The notes: generated by a model from the letters alone, not told the origin. A stretch of DNA of 52,137 nt from JBKEDS01 sp047975545 (GCA_047975545.1 JBKEDS010000009.1:1-52137), one strand, 5' to 3'. Shown: positions 8,536-17,235, numbered from the stretch's first letter. Numbers and translations: made by a program.

Positions 8536-9816
8536 TTATAGTCCGGTTGCTACGGTGTGTTTGCCACGTTCGTTAATCAATTCGTTTCTAACACCCAATT
8601 TTCGATAAGCGTTTATGGGGCTTAAAGCACCATTTTGCCTTAATCGGGCTTCGGCCAATAGTGGCCTCACGTCGGTTCTAAAGGCATCTTGCAAAAGTTC
8701 TTGGCATTTTACCACATCGTGTTCCAACTGTGCTGTTTTAAGTTGTTTTTGGTCTATTAAAAGGGCTTTGGCATAGGCTTCCTGTATGGCTTCCAACGAT
8801 TGTATTAAATCTTCCAAAGGGTCCTTTACGTTGTGGCTGGCATCTATCATCCACGCCAAATCGGGATTTTGCGGATTGTTTTGCATGCCGTAAACCAATT
8901 CGTTAAAAATAAGGAATAGGGCATAGGGCTTAATGCTGCCAACGGTTAAATCGTCGTCGCCATATTTGCTGTCGTTAAAGTGAAAACCGCCCAGTTTGCC
9001 TTTTAGCATTAAAATTGAAACAATTTGCTCGATATTGCTATTGGGTAGGTGGTGGCCCAAATCGACTAACGAGTACGCCTTATCGCCGCAGGCATTGGCC
9101 AACATAAACGAGGTGCCCCAATCTTGGATTACGGTACTATAAAAGTAAGGTTCGTAGGGCTTGTATTCTATTAGCATGCTCCAATCGGTGGGCAAACCTT
9201 TATAAATGGCTTTTAGGCTATTCTCGGTGTGTTGCAGGGCCGTTTGAAAATTACTTTGCCCCGGAAAGCTGGAGCCATCGGCCAACCAAACCGTTAGGCT
9301 TTTGGAACCGAGTTTGTTGCCTATGCTAATAACATCCAAATTATGCTGAACGGCTTGCTGCCTCGACGCCTCACTGGTATTGCTCAATGAGCCGTATTTA
9401 TAGCTTTCATTTGCGTTTTTTTGGTCCTGAAAGGTGTTGGAATTTACGGCATCGAATTTAATATGTAGGCTATCGGCCAATTCTTTTACAGCGTTATAAT
9501 CTTGCGGAATATCCCAAGGAATGTGCAACGATACGGCGCCGGCAGTTTGCGTTAGGGCATGCAATATGCCTATATCTTGTATTTTTTGCTCTAAGTTAGA
9601 AGGCTCGCCATAAAACGAAAAACGCCCAAAACGGGTACCGCCAGCTCCCAAAGCCCAACTGGGAATGGCCACTTGAAAGGCTTCTAATTTTGCAACAAGA
9701 TGGTTAACATCCACGTTTTTATTGGTGAGCTGTTGCGATAAAAAATCGAATTGGCTTTGGTGCGTTTTAAGGCTTTTACTGTTTATATCCTGAATTTGGT
9801 TGCGGTTTATGTTCAT
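8536..9816 (-). CDS. rhaI: L-rhamnose isomerase (RhaI-type, TIM barrel)
   Basis: A 426-residue sugar isomerase converting L-rhamnose to L-rhamnulose. It belongs to the Pseudomonas/Bacteroidota-type RhaI group rather than to the E. coli RhaA type. Metal ligands expected for the family are visible: E217 in MLIEYKPYEPYFY, D252 in SLVDLGHHLP, H279 in GGFHFNDSKYGDDDLTVGS, with the adjacent Asp cluster at 282-289 that is nearly invariant in the family. The start ATG at 9816 is preceded by 153 bp that include a terminator-like hairpin, so expression may be separated in part from the aldolase/dehydrogenase gene upstream. Confidence 0.88.
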   Translation of the reverse strand: MNINRNQIQDINSKSLKTHQSQFDFLSQQLTNKNVDVNHLVAKLEAFQVAIPSWALGAGGTRFGRFSFYGEPSNLEQKIQDIGILHALTQTAGAVSLHIPWDIPQDYNAVKELADSLHIKFDAVNSNTFQDQKNANESYKYGSLSNTSEASRQQAVQHNLDVISIGNKLGSKSLTVWLADGSSFPGQSNFQTALQHTENSLKAIYKGLPTDWSMLIEYKPYEPYFYSTVIQDWGTSFMLANACGDKAYSLVDLGHHLPNSNIEQIVSILMLKGKLGGFHFNDSKYGDDDLTVGSIKPYALFLIFNELVYGMQNNPQNPDLAWMIDASHNVKDPLEDLIQSLEAIQEAYAKALLIDQKQLKTAQLEHDVVKCQELLQDAFRTDVRPLLAEARLRQNGALSPINAYRKLGVRNELINERGKHTVATGL

Positions 9817-9887
9817 TTTATATTGAGTTTTGTTGGATTGCTTTTTAAATAGTAATGTTGTTTTTAATTTATGAATGTTTATTAGGT

Positions 9888-9942
9888 TTAAAAAGAAAAG
9901 CCCCCACTTTATTATATGAATATAATATGTAATGGGAGCTTA
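9888..9942 (-). terminator. Intrinsic terminator or attenuator between the fused aldolase gene and rhaI
   Basis: Read on the minus strand, AAGCTCCCA (9941-9933) pairs with TGGGGGCTT (9906-9898) with one G-U pair. A second inner stem, TATTATAT with ATATAATA, makes the hairpin long, and it is followed by TTCTTTT. It sits 28 bp after the stop codon of the fused aldolase/dehydrogenase gene and upstream of rhaI. Confidence 0.65.
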
Positions 9943-9969
9943 TACAAACTAAAACTAACTATAACTTCT

Positions 9970-12066
9970 TTATCTAACGAAAGCGTTTGCCATACCGCCA
10001 TCTACATTTATAATATTTCCCGTCGATTTATCCAATACGGCAACCAGCGCAAACACGCCATTGGCAATATCGGCAGGATAAATAATTTCGTTTAACAGGT
10101 TGCGTTTGGCATAGTGTGCCGGAAGTTCTTCTACACTAATACCGTATGCCTTGGCACGGCCTTCGGCCCATGCACCTTCCCATATTTTGCTTCCCACGAT
10201 AACACCGTCGGGATTTACTACGTTAACACGTATTTTATCTTTGGCCAATTCGGCGGCCAATAGTCGCGACATGTGTTGCTGTGCCGCTTTGGCCGTACCG
10301 TAGCCCACGTTGTTGGGGCCGGAAACCAATCCGTTTTTGCTGGCAATACTAATAAAATCGCCGCCAAGATTTTGTTTTCGCATAATTTCTACGCCTGCCT
10401 TGGCCAATTCAAACTGGCCTTTAACCAATACGTTCTGCAAAATATCCCAATCTTTTTCGGTAGTTTCCTCAAGGGGTTTGGATATGGCCAATCCGGCGCT
10501 GTGCACTATAATATCGACACCGCCAAATTCTAAGCATGCTTTTTTAAAGGCGTTTTGAATGGACTCGTTATTGGTAACATCGCAAATAGCGTATGTGGAC
10601 ACATCACGCTTATAGGTTGCTTGGGCTTCTTTTAAGCTATCTTCATTTATATCGGTAAGAACAATATTGGCACCTTCGGCCGCTAATTTATCGGCAATGG
10701 CTTTTCCTATGCCGCCGCCGGCACCCGTAACCAAAGCTACTTTCCGCGAAAGCGGCTGCTCCTTGGGCATGCGCTGTAACTTGGCTTCTTCTAACAACCA
10801 ATATTCAATATCGAAAGCCTCTTGTCTTGGTAGCGAGGTATAGGCCGAAATAGCCTCGGCACCACGCATAACGTTAATGGCGTTTATGTAAAATTCGCTA
10901 GCCACACGGGTGGTTTGCTTGTTTTTGGCAAAGCTGAACATACCCACGCCCGGATAAATAATAATTACGGGGTTGGGGTCGCGCATGGCAGGACTGTTGT
11001 CCCTTTTGCAAGTATCGTAATAGGCTTTGTATTCGTTTCTATAGCCTTCAAAAGCGGGTTCTAATTTTTTAAGGACGTCGCTTGTGTTCGATAAATCTTC
11101 TTTAGTATCTAATTTAAGAACGAGCGGCTGTATTTTTGTCCGTAAAAAGTGGTCGGGGCATGAGGTTCCCATTGGGGCCAATCGCTCTAAATCGTTACTG
11201 TTTATGTATTCCAAAACCACATCGCTATCGGTAAAGTGGCCAATCATTCGGCTTTCCGAGGAACATAAACCACGCAGCAAGGGCATTAACTGTGCCGCCT
11301 TTTTCAAGCGTTCGGCTTTTGGTAGGCTTTGCACTTTTTGTCCACCAAAAACAGGCCCTTTTTCTTTTATCTTTTTTTCGATGTAATCCGAGGCTTTTTC
11401 AATAACCTCCAAACTGTTTATATAGCACTCGTAGGATGTATTACCCCAAGTAAATAAGCCATGGCTCCCCAAAACAATCCCTCTAATACCAGGATTGTCG
11501 TTTAAGCATTTTTCCAACTGTAAGCCCAAATCGAAACCCGGGCGCTGCCAGGGTACCCAACCCATGGTATCTCCCCAAATTTCCTTGGTTACTTTTTGGC
11601 TGTCTTTGGCAGCGGCAACGGCAATAAGGGCATCGGGATGAAGGTGGTCTATATGGGCAAAGGGCAGCAAGCCGTGCAAGGGCGTATCTATGGAGGGGGC
11701 TTTACTATCCAAATCGTAAATGCAATGGTTAAATAGACCAACCATACGGTCTTCGTCGGCTAAGCCGCCATACACATTTTTTAAATCACGTAATCGGCTG
11801 GTGTACAGGCCTGCAATGCCGGAACGGGTCAGGGTGCCTATATCGCCTCCGGAACCTTTTACCCACATAACCTCTACGCTTTCGTTGGTTAAAGGATCTT
11901 TTTCAATGGTTTTGCAACTGGTGTTTCCGCCGCCGTAATTGGTAATGCGCAAATCGGCACCTAATATATTAGAGCGGTATAAAAACAAAGCAACTTGGTC
12001 GTTGCCCAGTTCGGCTGCTTTTTTGTCGTTCCAAAGATAATTAACGTGTTTAAAGTTTTTCGGCAT
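9970..12066 (-). CDS. Bifunctional rhamnulose-1-phosphate aldolase / lactaldehyde dehydrogenase (RhaEW type)
   Basis: A 698-residue fusion. The N-terminal part (about 1-260) is a class II aldolase with the zinc ligands H141 and H143 in HIDHLHPDA and H202 in LGSHGLF, continued by a connecting region to about 435. The C-terminal part is a short-chain dehydrogenase: cofactor loop TGAGGGIG at 447-454, NNAG-like HSAG near 522-525, Ser in SIAS near 573-576, and catalytic Y589 and K593 (YGTAK). In characterised relatives the aldolase splits L-rhamnulose-1-P into DHAP and L-lactaldehyde, and the dehydrogenase oxidises the aldehyde to L-lactate. This is the first gene of the minus-strand half of the island and diverges from the fructuronate reductase gene across a 280-bp regulatory region. 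The lutABC genes across that divide would consume its L-lactate product. Confidence 0.88.
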   Translation of the reverse strand: MPKNFKHVNYLWNDKKAAELGNDQVALFLYRSNILGADLRITNYGGGNTSCKTIEKDPLTNESVEVMWVKGSGGDIGTLTRSGIAGLYTSRLRDLKNVYGGLADEDRMVGLFNHCIYDLDSKAPSIDTPLHGLLPFAHIDHLHPDALIAVAAAKDSQKVTKEIWGDTMGWVPWQRPGFDLGLQLEKCLNDNPGIRGIVLGSHGLFTWGNTSYECYINSLEVIEKASDYIEKKIKEKGPVFGGQKVQSLPKAERLKKAAQLMPLLRGLCSSESRMIGHFTDSDVVLEYINSNDLERLAPMGTSCPDHFLRTKIQPLVLKLDTKEDLSNTSDVLKKLEPAFEGYRNEYKAYYDTCKRDNSPAMRDPNPVIIIYPGVGMFSFAKNKQTTRVASEFYINAINVMRGAEAISAYTSLPRQEAFDIEYWLLEEAKLQRMPKEQPLSRKVALVTGAGGGIGKAIADKLAAEGANIVLTDINEDSLKEAQATYKRDVSTYAICDVTNNESIQNAFKKACLEFGGVDIIVHSAGLAISKPLEETTEKDWDILQNVLVKGQFELAKAGVEIMRKQNLGGDFISIASKNGLVSGPNNVGYGTAKAAQQHMSRLLAAELAKDKIRVNVVNPDGVIVGSKIWEGAWAEGRAKAYGISVEELPAHYAKRNLLNEIIYPADIANGVFALVAVLDKSTGNIINVDGGMANAFVR

Positions 12067-12139
12067 GTTATTTTTTCAAAATTAAATATACGGTTACACT
12101 ATTTTTAGCTAATTTAGACTAAAGTTTAAAGCTTTCCAT

Positions 12140-12154
12140 CCTGTACTGTACTGC
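12140..12154. promoter_or_regulatory. Operator-like site, copy 1 (CCTGTACTGTACTGC)
   Basis: This 15-mer is the exact reverse complement of the site at 12272-12286 in the same divergent intergenic region. Its core GTACTGTAC is an odd-length palindrome, as expected for a dimeric repressor or activator. Its centre is about 80 bp upstream of the start codon of the fused aldolase/dehydrogenase gene. The regulator is not encoded in the window. Confidence 0.6.
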
Positions 12155-12251
12155 TTTTGGTGAATTTTTAAAACGAGTGTACTTTTTTGTTGGTTCAATA
12201 ATGTTGCATGTTGTTGAATATTAGCATAAAAAGAGTTTCGTGGCAATAAAA

Positions 12252-12265
12252 AGTAATCGATTACT
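12252..12265. promoter_or_regulatory. Perfect CG-centred palindrome AGTAATCGATTACT, LacI-type operator candidate
   Basis: A perfect 14-bp palindrome with a central CG, the arrangement preferred by LacI/GalR-family regulators. It lies six bases upstream of the second GTACAGTAC site and about 65 bp before the predicted transcription start of the fructuronate reductase gene. That position fits activation or blocking of an upstream contact. Identity of the regulator is inferred from palindrome form only. Confidence 0.55.
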
Positions 12266-12271
12266 AAAATT

Positions 12272-12286
12272 GCAGTACAGTACAGG
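12272..12286. promoter_or_regulatory. Operator-like site, copy 2 (GCAGTACAGTACAGG)
   Basis: Exact inverted copy of the site at 12140-12154, 117 bp away. It ends just upstream of where the -33 element of the predicted fructuronate reductase promoter would be, with its centre near -45. An identical pair facing both divergent units suggests joint control of the two half-clusters by one regulator, possibly with looping. Confidence 0.6.
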
Positions 12287-12309
12287 GCAGTATTTTTTTT
12301 AAGGATAAC

Positions 12310-12317
12310 TACGTTTG
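12310..12317 (+). promoter_or_regulatory. Candidate -7 element TACGTTTG for the uronate genes
   Basis: Matches the Bacteroidota TAnnTTTG consensus. Transcription would start near 12324, giving a leader of about 22 bases before the ATG at 12347. No clear TTG at -33 is seen; the operator-like repeat abuts that position. Confidence 0.5.
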
Positions 12318-12346
12318 TAAATGTATAATTGTATAAATAACAAAGT

Positions 12347-13159
12347 ATGAATTTATTTAATATTGAAAAAAAAGTTGTTGTAATAACAGGCGGAGGCGGT
12401 GTTCTCGGTGGTAGTATGGCCGAGTATTTGCTTAAAAACAACGCCATAGTTGTAATTTTAGATTATAAACAGGACATTGTAGACCAAGCGTTGTCCCGAT
12501 TATCGGGCATAAGCCCAAATGTGTCGGGGTTTGTTTGCAATGTACTTGACGAGGCAAGTACACAAACCGTATCCAATACTATAACAACAAAGTATGGCAA
12601 AGTAGATGTTTTAATAAATGCTGCCGGGGGCAATATGCCCGGGGCAACGGTAACGCCGCAGCAATCGGTTTTCGATTTAAAGTTGGATGACTTTAAAAAA
12701 GTAGTCGATTTAAATTTGTTCGGCAGCGTAATTCCTTCCAATATTTTCGCCAAGGAAATGGTAAAAACCAAACAAGGTGTTATTATAAATATGTCGTCCA
12801 TGGCCGTAGACCGTGCCATTACCCGTGTTGCGGGTTATTCGGCATCCAAAGCGGGTATTGAAAATTATACCCGTTGGTTGGCTGTAGAATTAGCAACTAA
12901 ATACGGTGATGGCCTGCGTGTAAACGCCATTGCGCCCGGATTTTTTATAGGAAACCAAAACAGGACATTGTTGCTAAACCCAGACGGTTCGTACACCGAT
13001 AGAGGCAATACCATAATAAAAAACACCCCGATGAAACGCTTTGGCGAAGCCGACGAACTGCATGGCGTACTACATTACCTGTGTTCCGAAGCCTCGAAGT
13101 TTGTTACGGGCGTTACCATTCCCGTCGATGGTGGTTTTAGTGCTTTTAGTGGGGTTTAA
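12347..13159 (+). CDS. SDR-family D-mannonate oxidoreductase (fructuronate reductase)
   Basis: A 270-residue short-chain dehydrogenase with the Rossmann loop TGGGGVLGG (14-22), catalytic serine near 150 in NMSS, and Y164/K168 in GYSASK. The segment GFFIGNQNRTLLL and the TPMKRFGE block near the C-terminus are typical of the SDR mannonate oxidoreductases (B. subtilis UxuB/YjmF type), which interconvert D-fructuronate and D-mannonate with NAD(H). The next gene, 18 bp downstream, is mannonate dehydratase, which strongly supports this role. A KduD-type ketodeoxygluconate dehydrogenase would be the main alternative, given kduI further downstream. Confidence 0.8.
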   Translation: MNLFNIEKKVVVITGGGGVLGGSMAEYLLKNNAIVVILDYKQDIVDQALSRLSGISPNVSGFVCNVLDEASTQTVSNTITTKYGKVDVLINAAGGNMPGATVTPQQSVFDLKLDDFKKVVDLNLFGSVIPSNIFAKEMVKTKQGVIINMSSMAVDRAITRVAGYSASKAGIENYTRWLAVELATKYGDGLRVNAIAPGFFIGNQNRTLLLNPDGSYTDRGNTIIKNTPMKRFGEADELHGVLHYLCSEASKFVTGVTIPVDGGFSAFSGV

Positions 13160-13177
13160 CAATTATATTAAAAAAAC

Positions 13178-14338
13178 ATGCAAGAAACATTTAGGTGGTT
13201 TGGGGTTTCGGACTCCGTAACCTTACAGGATATAAAACAAGCGGGAGCCACGGGCGTGGTAACGGCACTGCACCATATTTCCAACGGCGAGGTTTGGGAA
13301 GTAAACGAAATTTTAAAGGTGAAAAACGCCATTGAAGCCCAAGGCTTGGTTTGGGCGTTTATCGAGAGTATTCCCATTCATGAGAATATAAAACTGCGCA
13401 AGGGCGATTATATGCAACGTATTGAAAACTACAAGCAAAGCTTGCGCAACGTGGCTGCTTGCGGTATAAAAAACGTATGTTACAATTTTATGCCCGTTTT
13501 GGACTGGACCCGTACCAACCTGTTTTGGAAACTGCCCGACGGAAGCACTGCTTTGCGATTTGATAAGGTAGATATGGCCGTTTTTGAAACATGTATTATG
13601 AAGCGTGAAAATGTAGATAAAGACTATACTCCCAAAATTTTAAAACAAGCTAAAGAACGGTTTTCAAAAATGACTTTGGAAGAAAAACAAGCCTTGGAAG
13701 ATAACGTACTAAAAGGCCTTCCCGGAACGGTAGACGATTTAACCATTCCCGTGTTTAAGGACATGATTGCACAATACGATAACCTATCGCATGCCGATTT
13801 AAAAGCAAATTTATCCTATTTTTTAAACCAAGTTATTCCCGTTTGCGAGGAATATGGCATAAAAATGGCCATTCACCCCGATGATCCGCCAATGGACATC
13901 ATGGGGCTGCCAAGAATTATAAAATCCGAAACCGATTTGGACGATTTGGTAAACTTTATCGACAGCCCCTCAAACGGTATAACCTTTTGTACGGGGTCAT
14001 TGGGTGCAAACCCCGATAACGATTTGCCCAAAATGATAAGGAAATTCAAAAATAAAATACATTTCTTACATTTGCGTAACGTGAGGCGCGAAGCCGACGG
14101 TAGTTTTTTCGAGGACAACCATCTCGATGGCTCTACCGATATGTACGAAGTTGTTAAGGCCATTTTGGAAATTGAAAAAGAACGTAACGTACAACTGCCC
14201 ATGCGCCCCGACCACGGCCACCAAATGTTAAACGATTTGGAAAACAAAAAGGCTTATGCCGGATATACCGCCATAGGACGCTTGCGTGGGTTGGCCGAAC
14301 TGCGTGGGCTTGCGCTCGGTATTTCAAAAAACATGTAA
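13178..14338 (+). CDS. uxuA: Mannonate dehydratase UxuA
   Basis: A 386-residue TIM-barrel dehydratase converting D-mannonate to 2-keto-3-deoxy-D-gluconate. Family blocks include MAIHPDDPP (near residue 230), TGSLGANPDND, HLRNVRREADGSFFEDNHLDG and MRPDHGHQML near the C-terminus, which carry the metal-binding histidines and acidic residues. Length is normal for the UxuA family. It follows the oxidoreductase gene by 18 bp and so forms a two-gene glucuronate/fructuronate module. The downstream KDG kinase and aldolase are not in this window. Confidence 0.93.
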   Translation: MQETFRWFGVSDSVTLQDIKQAGATGVVTALHHISNGEVWEVNEILKVKNAIEAQGLVWAFIESIPIHENIKLRKGDYMQRIENYKQSLRNVAACGIKNVCYNFMPVLDWTRTNLFWKLPDGSTALRFDKVDMAVFETCIMKRENVDKDYTPKILKQAKERFSKMTLEEKQALEDNVLKGLPGTVDDLTIPVFKDMIAQYDNLSHADLKANLSYFLNQVIPVCEEYGIKMAIHPDDPPMDIMGLPRIIKSETDLDDLVNFIDSPSNGITFCTGSLGANPDNDLPKMIRKFKNKIHFLHLRNVRREADGSFFEDNHLDGSTDMYEVVKAILEIEKERNVQLPMRPDHGHQMLNDLENKKAYAGYTAIGRLRGLAELRGLALGISKNM

Positions 14339-14382
14339 ATTAGGTGAAGGAAATAAGAAAACCGAAATCTTTGTATATATTT

Positions 14383-14478
14383 GAGATTGCTTCGTCCTTT
14401 GTCGTTGAAACGGCGTCATCGATAGCAGAAGGTACGACGACAACGCGATCGCCGTGGAAGTAGCCGAATCAATTTTAA
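14383..14478. repeat. Intergenic repeat element, copy 1 (GAGATTGCTTCGTC family)
   Basis: Lies in the 190-bp gap between uxuA and lutA. It begins with GAGATTGCTTCGTC and ends with TCAATTTTAA, and carries GCGTCAT, CGACGACA and GTGGAAG in order. The same landmarks in the same order occur at 30292-30376. The copies are diverged, with indels. I see no coding capacity. It resembles the short GC-rich palindromic repeats scattered between genes in many Bacteroidota. Confidence 0.5.
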
Positions 14479-14528
14479 CTATAAAAACAAAGCGATTTTT
14501 TCACTTTCAAAAACGATAAAAATATAAA

Positions 14529-15266
14529 ATGAAAGTTGGTTTATTTATACCATGTTACGTTAATCAATTATACCCAAAAGTAGGCATTGCCACGCTTGAA
14601 GTATTGGAAAAACTGGGAGTCGAGGTCGAGTATCCCATGGGGCAAACCTGTTGCGGGCAGCCTTTGGGCAATTCCGGTTACGAGGCCGAATCCAAAGGCA
14701 CTTGCCAATTGTTTGTCGAACATTTTAAAAATTACGATTATATCGTTGGCCCCTCGGGAAGCTGCGTGTACCATGTAAAAAAGCATTTCGATATTTTGGA
14801 GCAAACCGGTGAGGTAAAGCGGGTTAGGAACAATATTTACGAGTTCTGCCAGTTTATCCATGATGTGCTGGGCGTACGCAATGTAGGCGCATCGTTTCCG
14901 TACAAAGTGGGCATACATAAAAGCTGCCATGGTTTGCGGGGCTTGCATCTTGGTTCGTGTTCCGAACTTATGGAACCACATTATTCCACCGAGGAAGATT
15001 TATTAAAACAAGTAAAAGGATTAGAGCTAAAAACCTTGAACAGAACAGACGAATGTTGTGGCTTTGGCGGCACGTTTTCGGTATTCGAGGAAGCTATTTC
15101 GGTAAAAATGGGAAACGACCGCATACAAGACCATATCGATAGCGATGTTGAAGTAATAACAGGTGCCGACCAATCCTGCCTTATGCACTTGGAAGGCCTA
15201 ATAAACCGAAACAACCAGCCCCTAAAAGTAATGCACATTGCCGAAATTTTAAACAGTAACCTATAA
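14529..15266 (+). CDS. lutA: L-lactate utilization protein LutA (Fe-S oxidoreductase)
   Basis: A 245-residue protein with two cysteine-rich CCG domains: CCGQPLG at 41-47 and ECCGFGGTFS around 175-184, which in this family hold a [4Fe-4S] cluster or related heterodisulfide-reductase-type centre. With LutB and LutC it forms the L-lactate oxidation complex that makes pyruvate. lutB starts two bases after its stop. Placement beside a rhamnose pathway that ends in L-lactate makes a dedicated role in rhamnose breakdown likely. No promoter of confident quality was found in the 190 bp upstream. Confidence 0.9.
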   Translation: MKVGLFIPCYVNQLYPKVGIATLEVLEKLGVEVEYPMGQTCCGQPLGNSGYEAESKGTCQLFVEHFKNYDYIVGPSGSCVYHVKKHFDILEQTGEVKRVRNNIYEFCQFIHDVLGVRNVGASFPYKVGIHKSCHGLRGLHLGSCSELMEPHYSTEEDLLKQVKGLELKTLNRTDECCGFGGTFSVFEEAISVKMGNDRIQDHIDSDVEVITGADQSCLMHLEGLINRNNQPLKVMHIAEILNSNL

Positions 15267-15268
15267 TT

Positions 15269-16639
15269 ATGGCCCACGCAGAAGAAGCAACAATTTTTAA
15301 TAAGGATGAAGCCAAGGTAAACTGGCACGACAAAGCCCTGTGGTTTGTCCGCCAAAAGCGCGACCGCATGGCGCACAGCGTTAAGGGCTGGGAGGAACTC
15401 CGCAATTTGGCCGCTGCCATTAAGGCCAATGTACTATCCAATCTCGACGATTATTTAATTCAATTTGAGGCCAATGCCCAAAAAAATGGCATTACCGTAC
15501 ACTGGGCGGCCAATGCCGAGGAGCATAATAAAATAGTATTGGATATTTTAAAAAAGCACCAAGCAAAAAAACTTGTAAAAAGCAAATCGATGCTTACCGA
15601 AGAGTGCCATTTAAATCCTTTTCTCGAAGCCCATAATATTGAAGTTATCGATACCGATTTGGGTGAGCGCATCGTACAGTTGGCACAGGAACCACCAAGC
15701 CATATCGTACTGCCCGCCATTCATAAAAAAAAGGAAGAGGTCGATGAACTGTTCCAAAAACACCTCGGCACACAACCCAGCAACGGCAACCCCGAATACT
15801 TAACCCACGAAGCCCGAAAACATTTAAGGGATAAATTTTTAAAAGCCGATGCCGCCATAACGGGCGTTAATTTTGCCATTGCCGAAACAGGCGGTTTTGT
15901 GGTATGTACCAATGAGGGCAATGCCGATATGGGCGCACATTTGGCAAAAGTACACATAGCTTGTATGGGCATGGAAAAACTTATTCCGCAGGAAAAACAC
16001 CTCGGCATATTTTTACGCCTGTTGGCCCGAAGCGCCACGGGACAGCCCATAACCACCTACTCATCGCATTTTAATACACCCGCACCGGATAGCGAAATGC
16101 ACATTGTTATTGTCGATAACGGTAGGAGCGAGCAGTTAAGCCGCGAGGATTTTAGGAGTTCATTGCACTGCATACGTTGTGGTGCCTGCATGAATACTTG
16201 CCCCATTTACAGGCGTAGTGGTGGGCATAGCTACCAGGCCACCATTCCCGGGCCGATAGGTTCCATATTATCGCCGGGAAAAGACCTAACCAAGCACAGT
16301 TCATTGCCCTTTGCATCAACCCTGTGCGGGTCGTGCAGCAATGTATGCCCGGTAAAAATAAACATTCACGAACAACTGTATAAATGGCGGCAAATAATAA
16401 CCAAGGACGTGCCGCAGCCATTTGTGAAGAAAACGGTTTTAAAGGCAGCGGGAAGCGTATTGTCCAACCCGAAAAAATATGCTTTTGCCGGAAAATCAGC
16501 AAGATTTATGCTAAAACATGCGCCACGGTTTATGGTGTATTCCAAACTAAATACCTGGGGCAAAACAAGGGAATTGCCTAAACCGGAGCAAGGTAGTTTT
16601 GACGATTGGTACAAAAACAGAAAAAAAAACAATGAGTAG
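15269..16639 (+). CDS. lutB: L-lactate utilization protein LutB (ferredoxin-like Fe-S subunit)
   Basis: A 456-residue protein. The N-terminal two thirds is the LUD domain; a bacterial-ferredoxin-type pair of [4Fe-4S] motifs follows, with C301, C304, C307 and C311 in CIRCGACMNTCP and C353, C356 and C360 in CGSCSNVCP. The C-terminus carries the LutB-specific extension ending in basic residues. It is the electron-carrying subunit of the LutABC L-lactate oxidising system. The stop codon overlaps the lutC start by 8 bp, which points to coupled translation. Confidence 0.92.
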   Translation: MAHAEEATIFNKDEAKVNWHDKALWFVRQKRDRMAHSVKGWEELRNLAAAIKANVLSNLDDYLIQFEANAQKNGITVHWAANAEEHNKIVLDILKKHQAKKLVKSKSMLTEECHLNPFLEAHNIEVIDTDLGERIVQLAQEPPSHIVLPAIHKKKEEVDELFQKHLGTQPSNGNPEYLTHEARKHLRDKFLKADAAITGVNFAIAETGGFVVCTNEGNADMGAHLAKVHIACMGMEKLIPQEKHLGIFLRLLARSATGQPITTYSSHFNTPAPDSEMHIVIVDNGRSEQLSREDFRSSLHCIRCGACMNTCPIYRRSGGHSYQATIPGPIGSILSPGKDLTKHSSLPFASTLCGSCSNVCPVKINIHEQLYKWRQIITKDVPQPFVKKTVLKAAGSVLSNPKKYAFAGKSARFMLKHAPRFMVYSKLNTWGKTRELPKPEQGSFDDWYKNRKKNNE

Positions 16640-17213
16640 GGAAAGCATACTAAAAGCCGTAAAAAACAACAAACCCGAAGCCTTGGCCTTACCGGAAATA
16701 GATTTGGCTGTTTTTTATGAAGACATTAATACATTAGAAACCTTTACAAAAAACGTTGAAGCCGTGGGCGGTCGGGCCGTTGTTTTAAGCAATGTTTCGG
16801 AATTGGATACCCAAATTAAACACTATTATCCCAAAGCCGTTAAAGTTGTATCTTGTACCAAATTATCGCATTTGGGAAGCGTGCCTATTTCAAAAAACAC
16901 CAATCCGCACAGTTTACAGGATATTGATTTGGCCATAATACAAGGGCAATTTGGCGTGGCCGAAAACGGAGCCGTTTGGATTGAAGAAAAAGGTACGCTA
17001 CTTAGGGTATTGCCCTTTATAACAAACGATTTGGTTATAATTGTGCCAAAGGATAATATTTACTTAAATTTGCATAACGCCTATAACGAAATAAGAGAGC
17101 GGGAACGAAGTTTCGGCTTGTTTTTATCTGGGCCATCGAAAACCGCCGATATAGAGCAATGCTTGGTTATTGGGGCGCACGGGGCGGTTTCGCTTACGGT
17201 GTTTGTGGTGTAG
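16632..17213 (+). CDS. lutC: L-lactate utilization protein LutC
   Basis: A 193-residue LUD-domain protein starting MSRESILKAVKNNKP. The ATG at 16632 is preferred to a start 11 codons upstream because the upstream part is only the out-of-frame end of lutB, and the short N-terminus fits the family. Conserved features are the central LGSVPISK, GVAENGAVW and the C-terminal GPSKTADIEQCLVIGAHG block characteristic of LutC/YkgG proteins. It acts with LutA and LutB in oxidation of L-lactate to pyruvate. Confidence 0.9.
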   Translation: MSRESILKAVKNNKPEALALPEIDLAVFYEDINTLETFTKNVEAVGGRAVVLSNVSELDTQIKHYYPKAVKVVSCTKLSHLGSVPISKNTNPHSLQDIDLAIIQGQFGVAENGAVWIEEKGTLLRVLPFITNDLVIIVPKDNIYLNLHNAYNEIRERERSFGLFLSGPSKTADIEQCLVIGAHGAVSLTVFVV

Positions 17214-17235
17214 TTATTTGATGTGAAAACAGAAA

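Noticed and set aside
12077..12084. Minus-strand TAATTTTG as promoter of the fused aldolase/dehydrogenase
   Set aside because: It is 10 bases upstream of the ATG with no -33 element; the true promoter is probably further upstream but not evident.
14376..14383. TATATTTG as a promoter for lutABC
   Set aside because: It is about 145 bases from the lutA start, has no -33 TTG at proper distance, and overlaps a repeat element.
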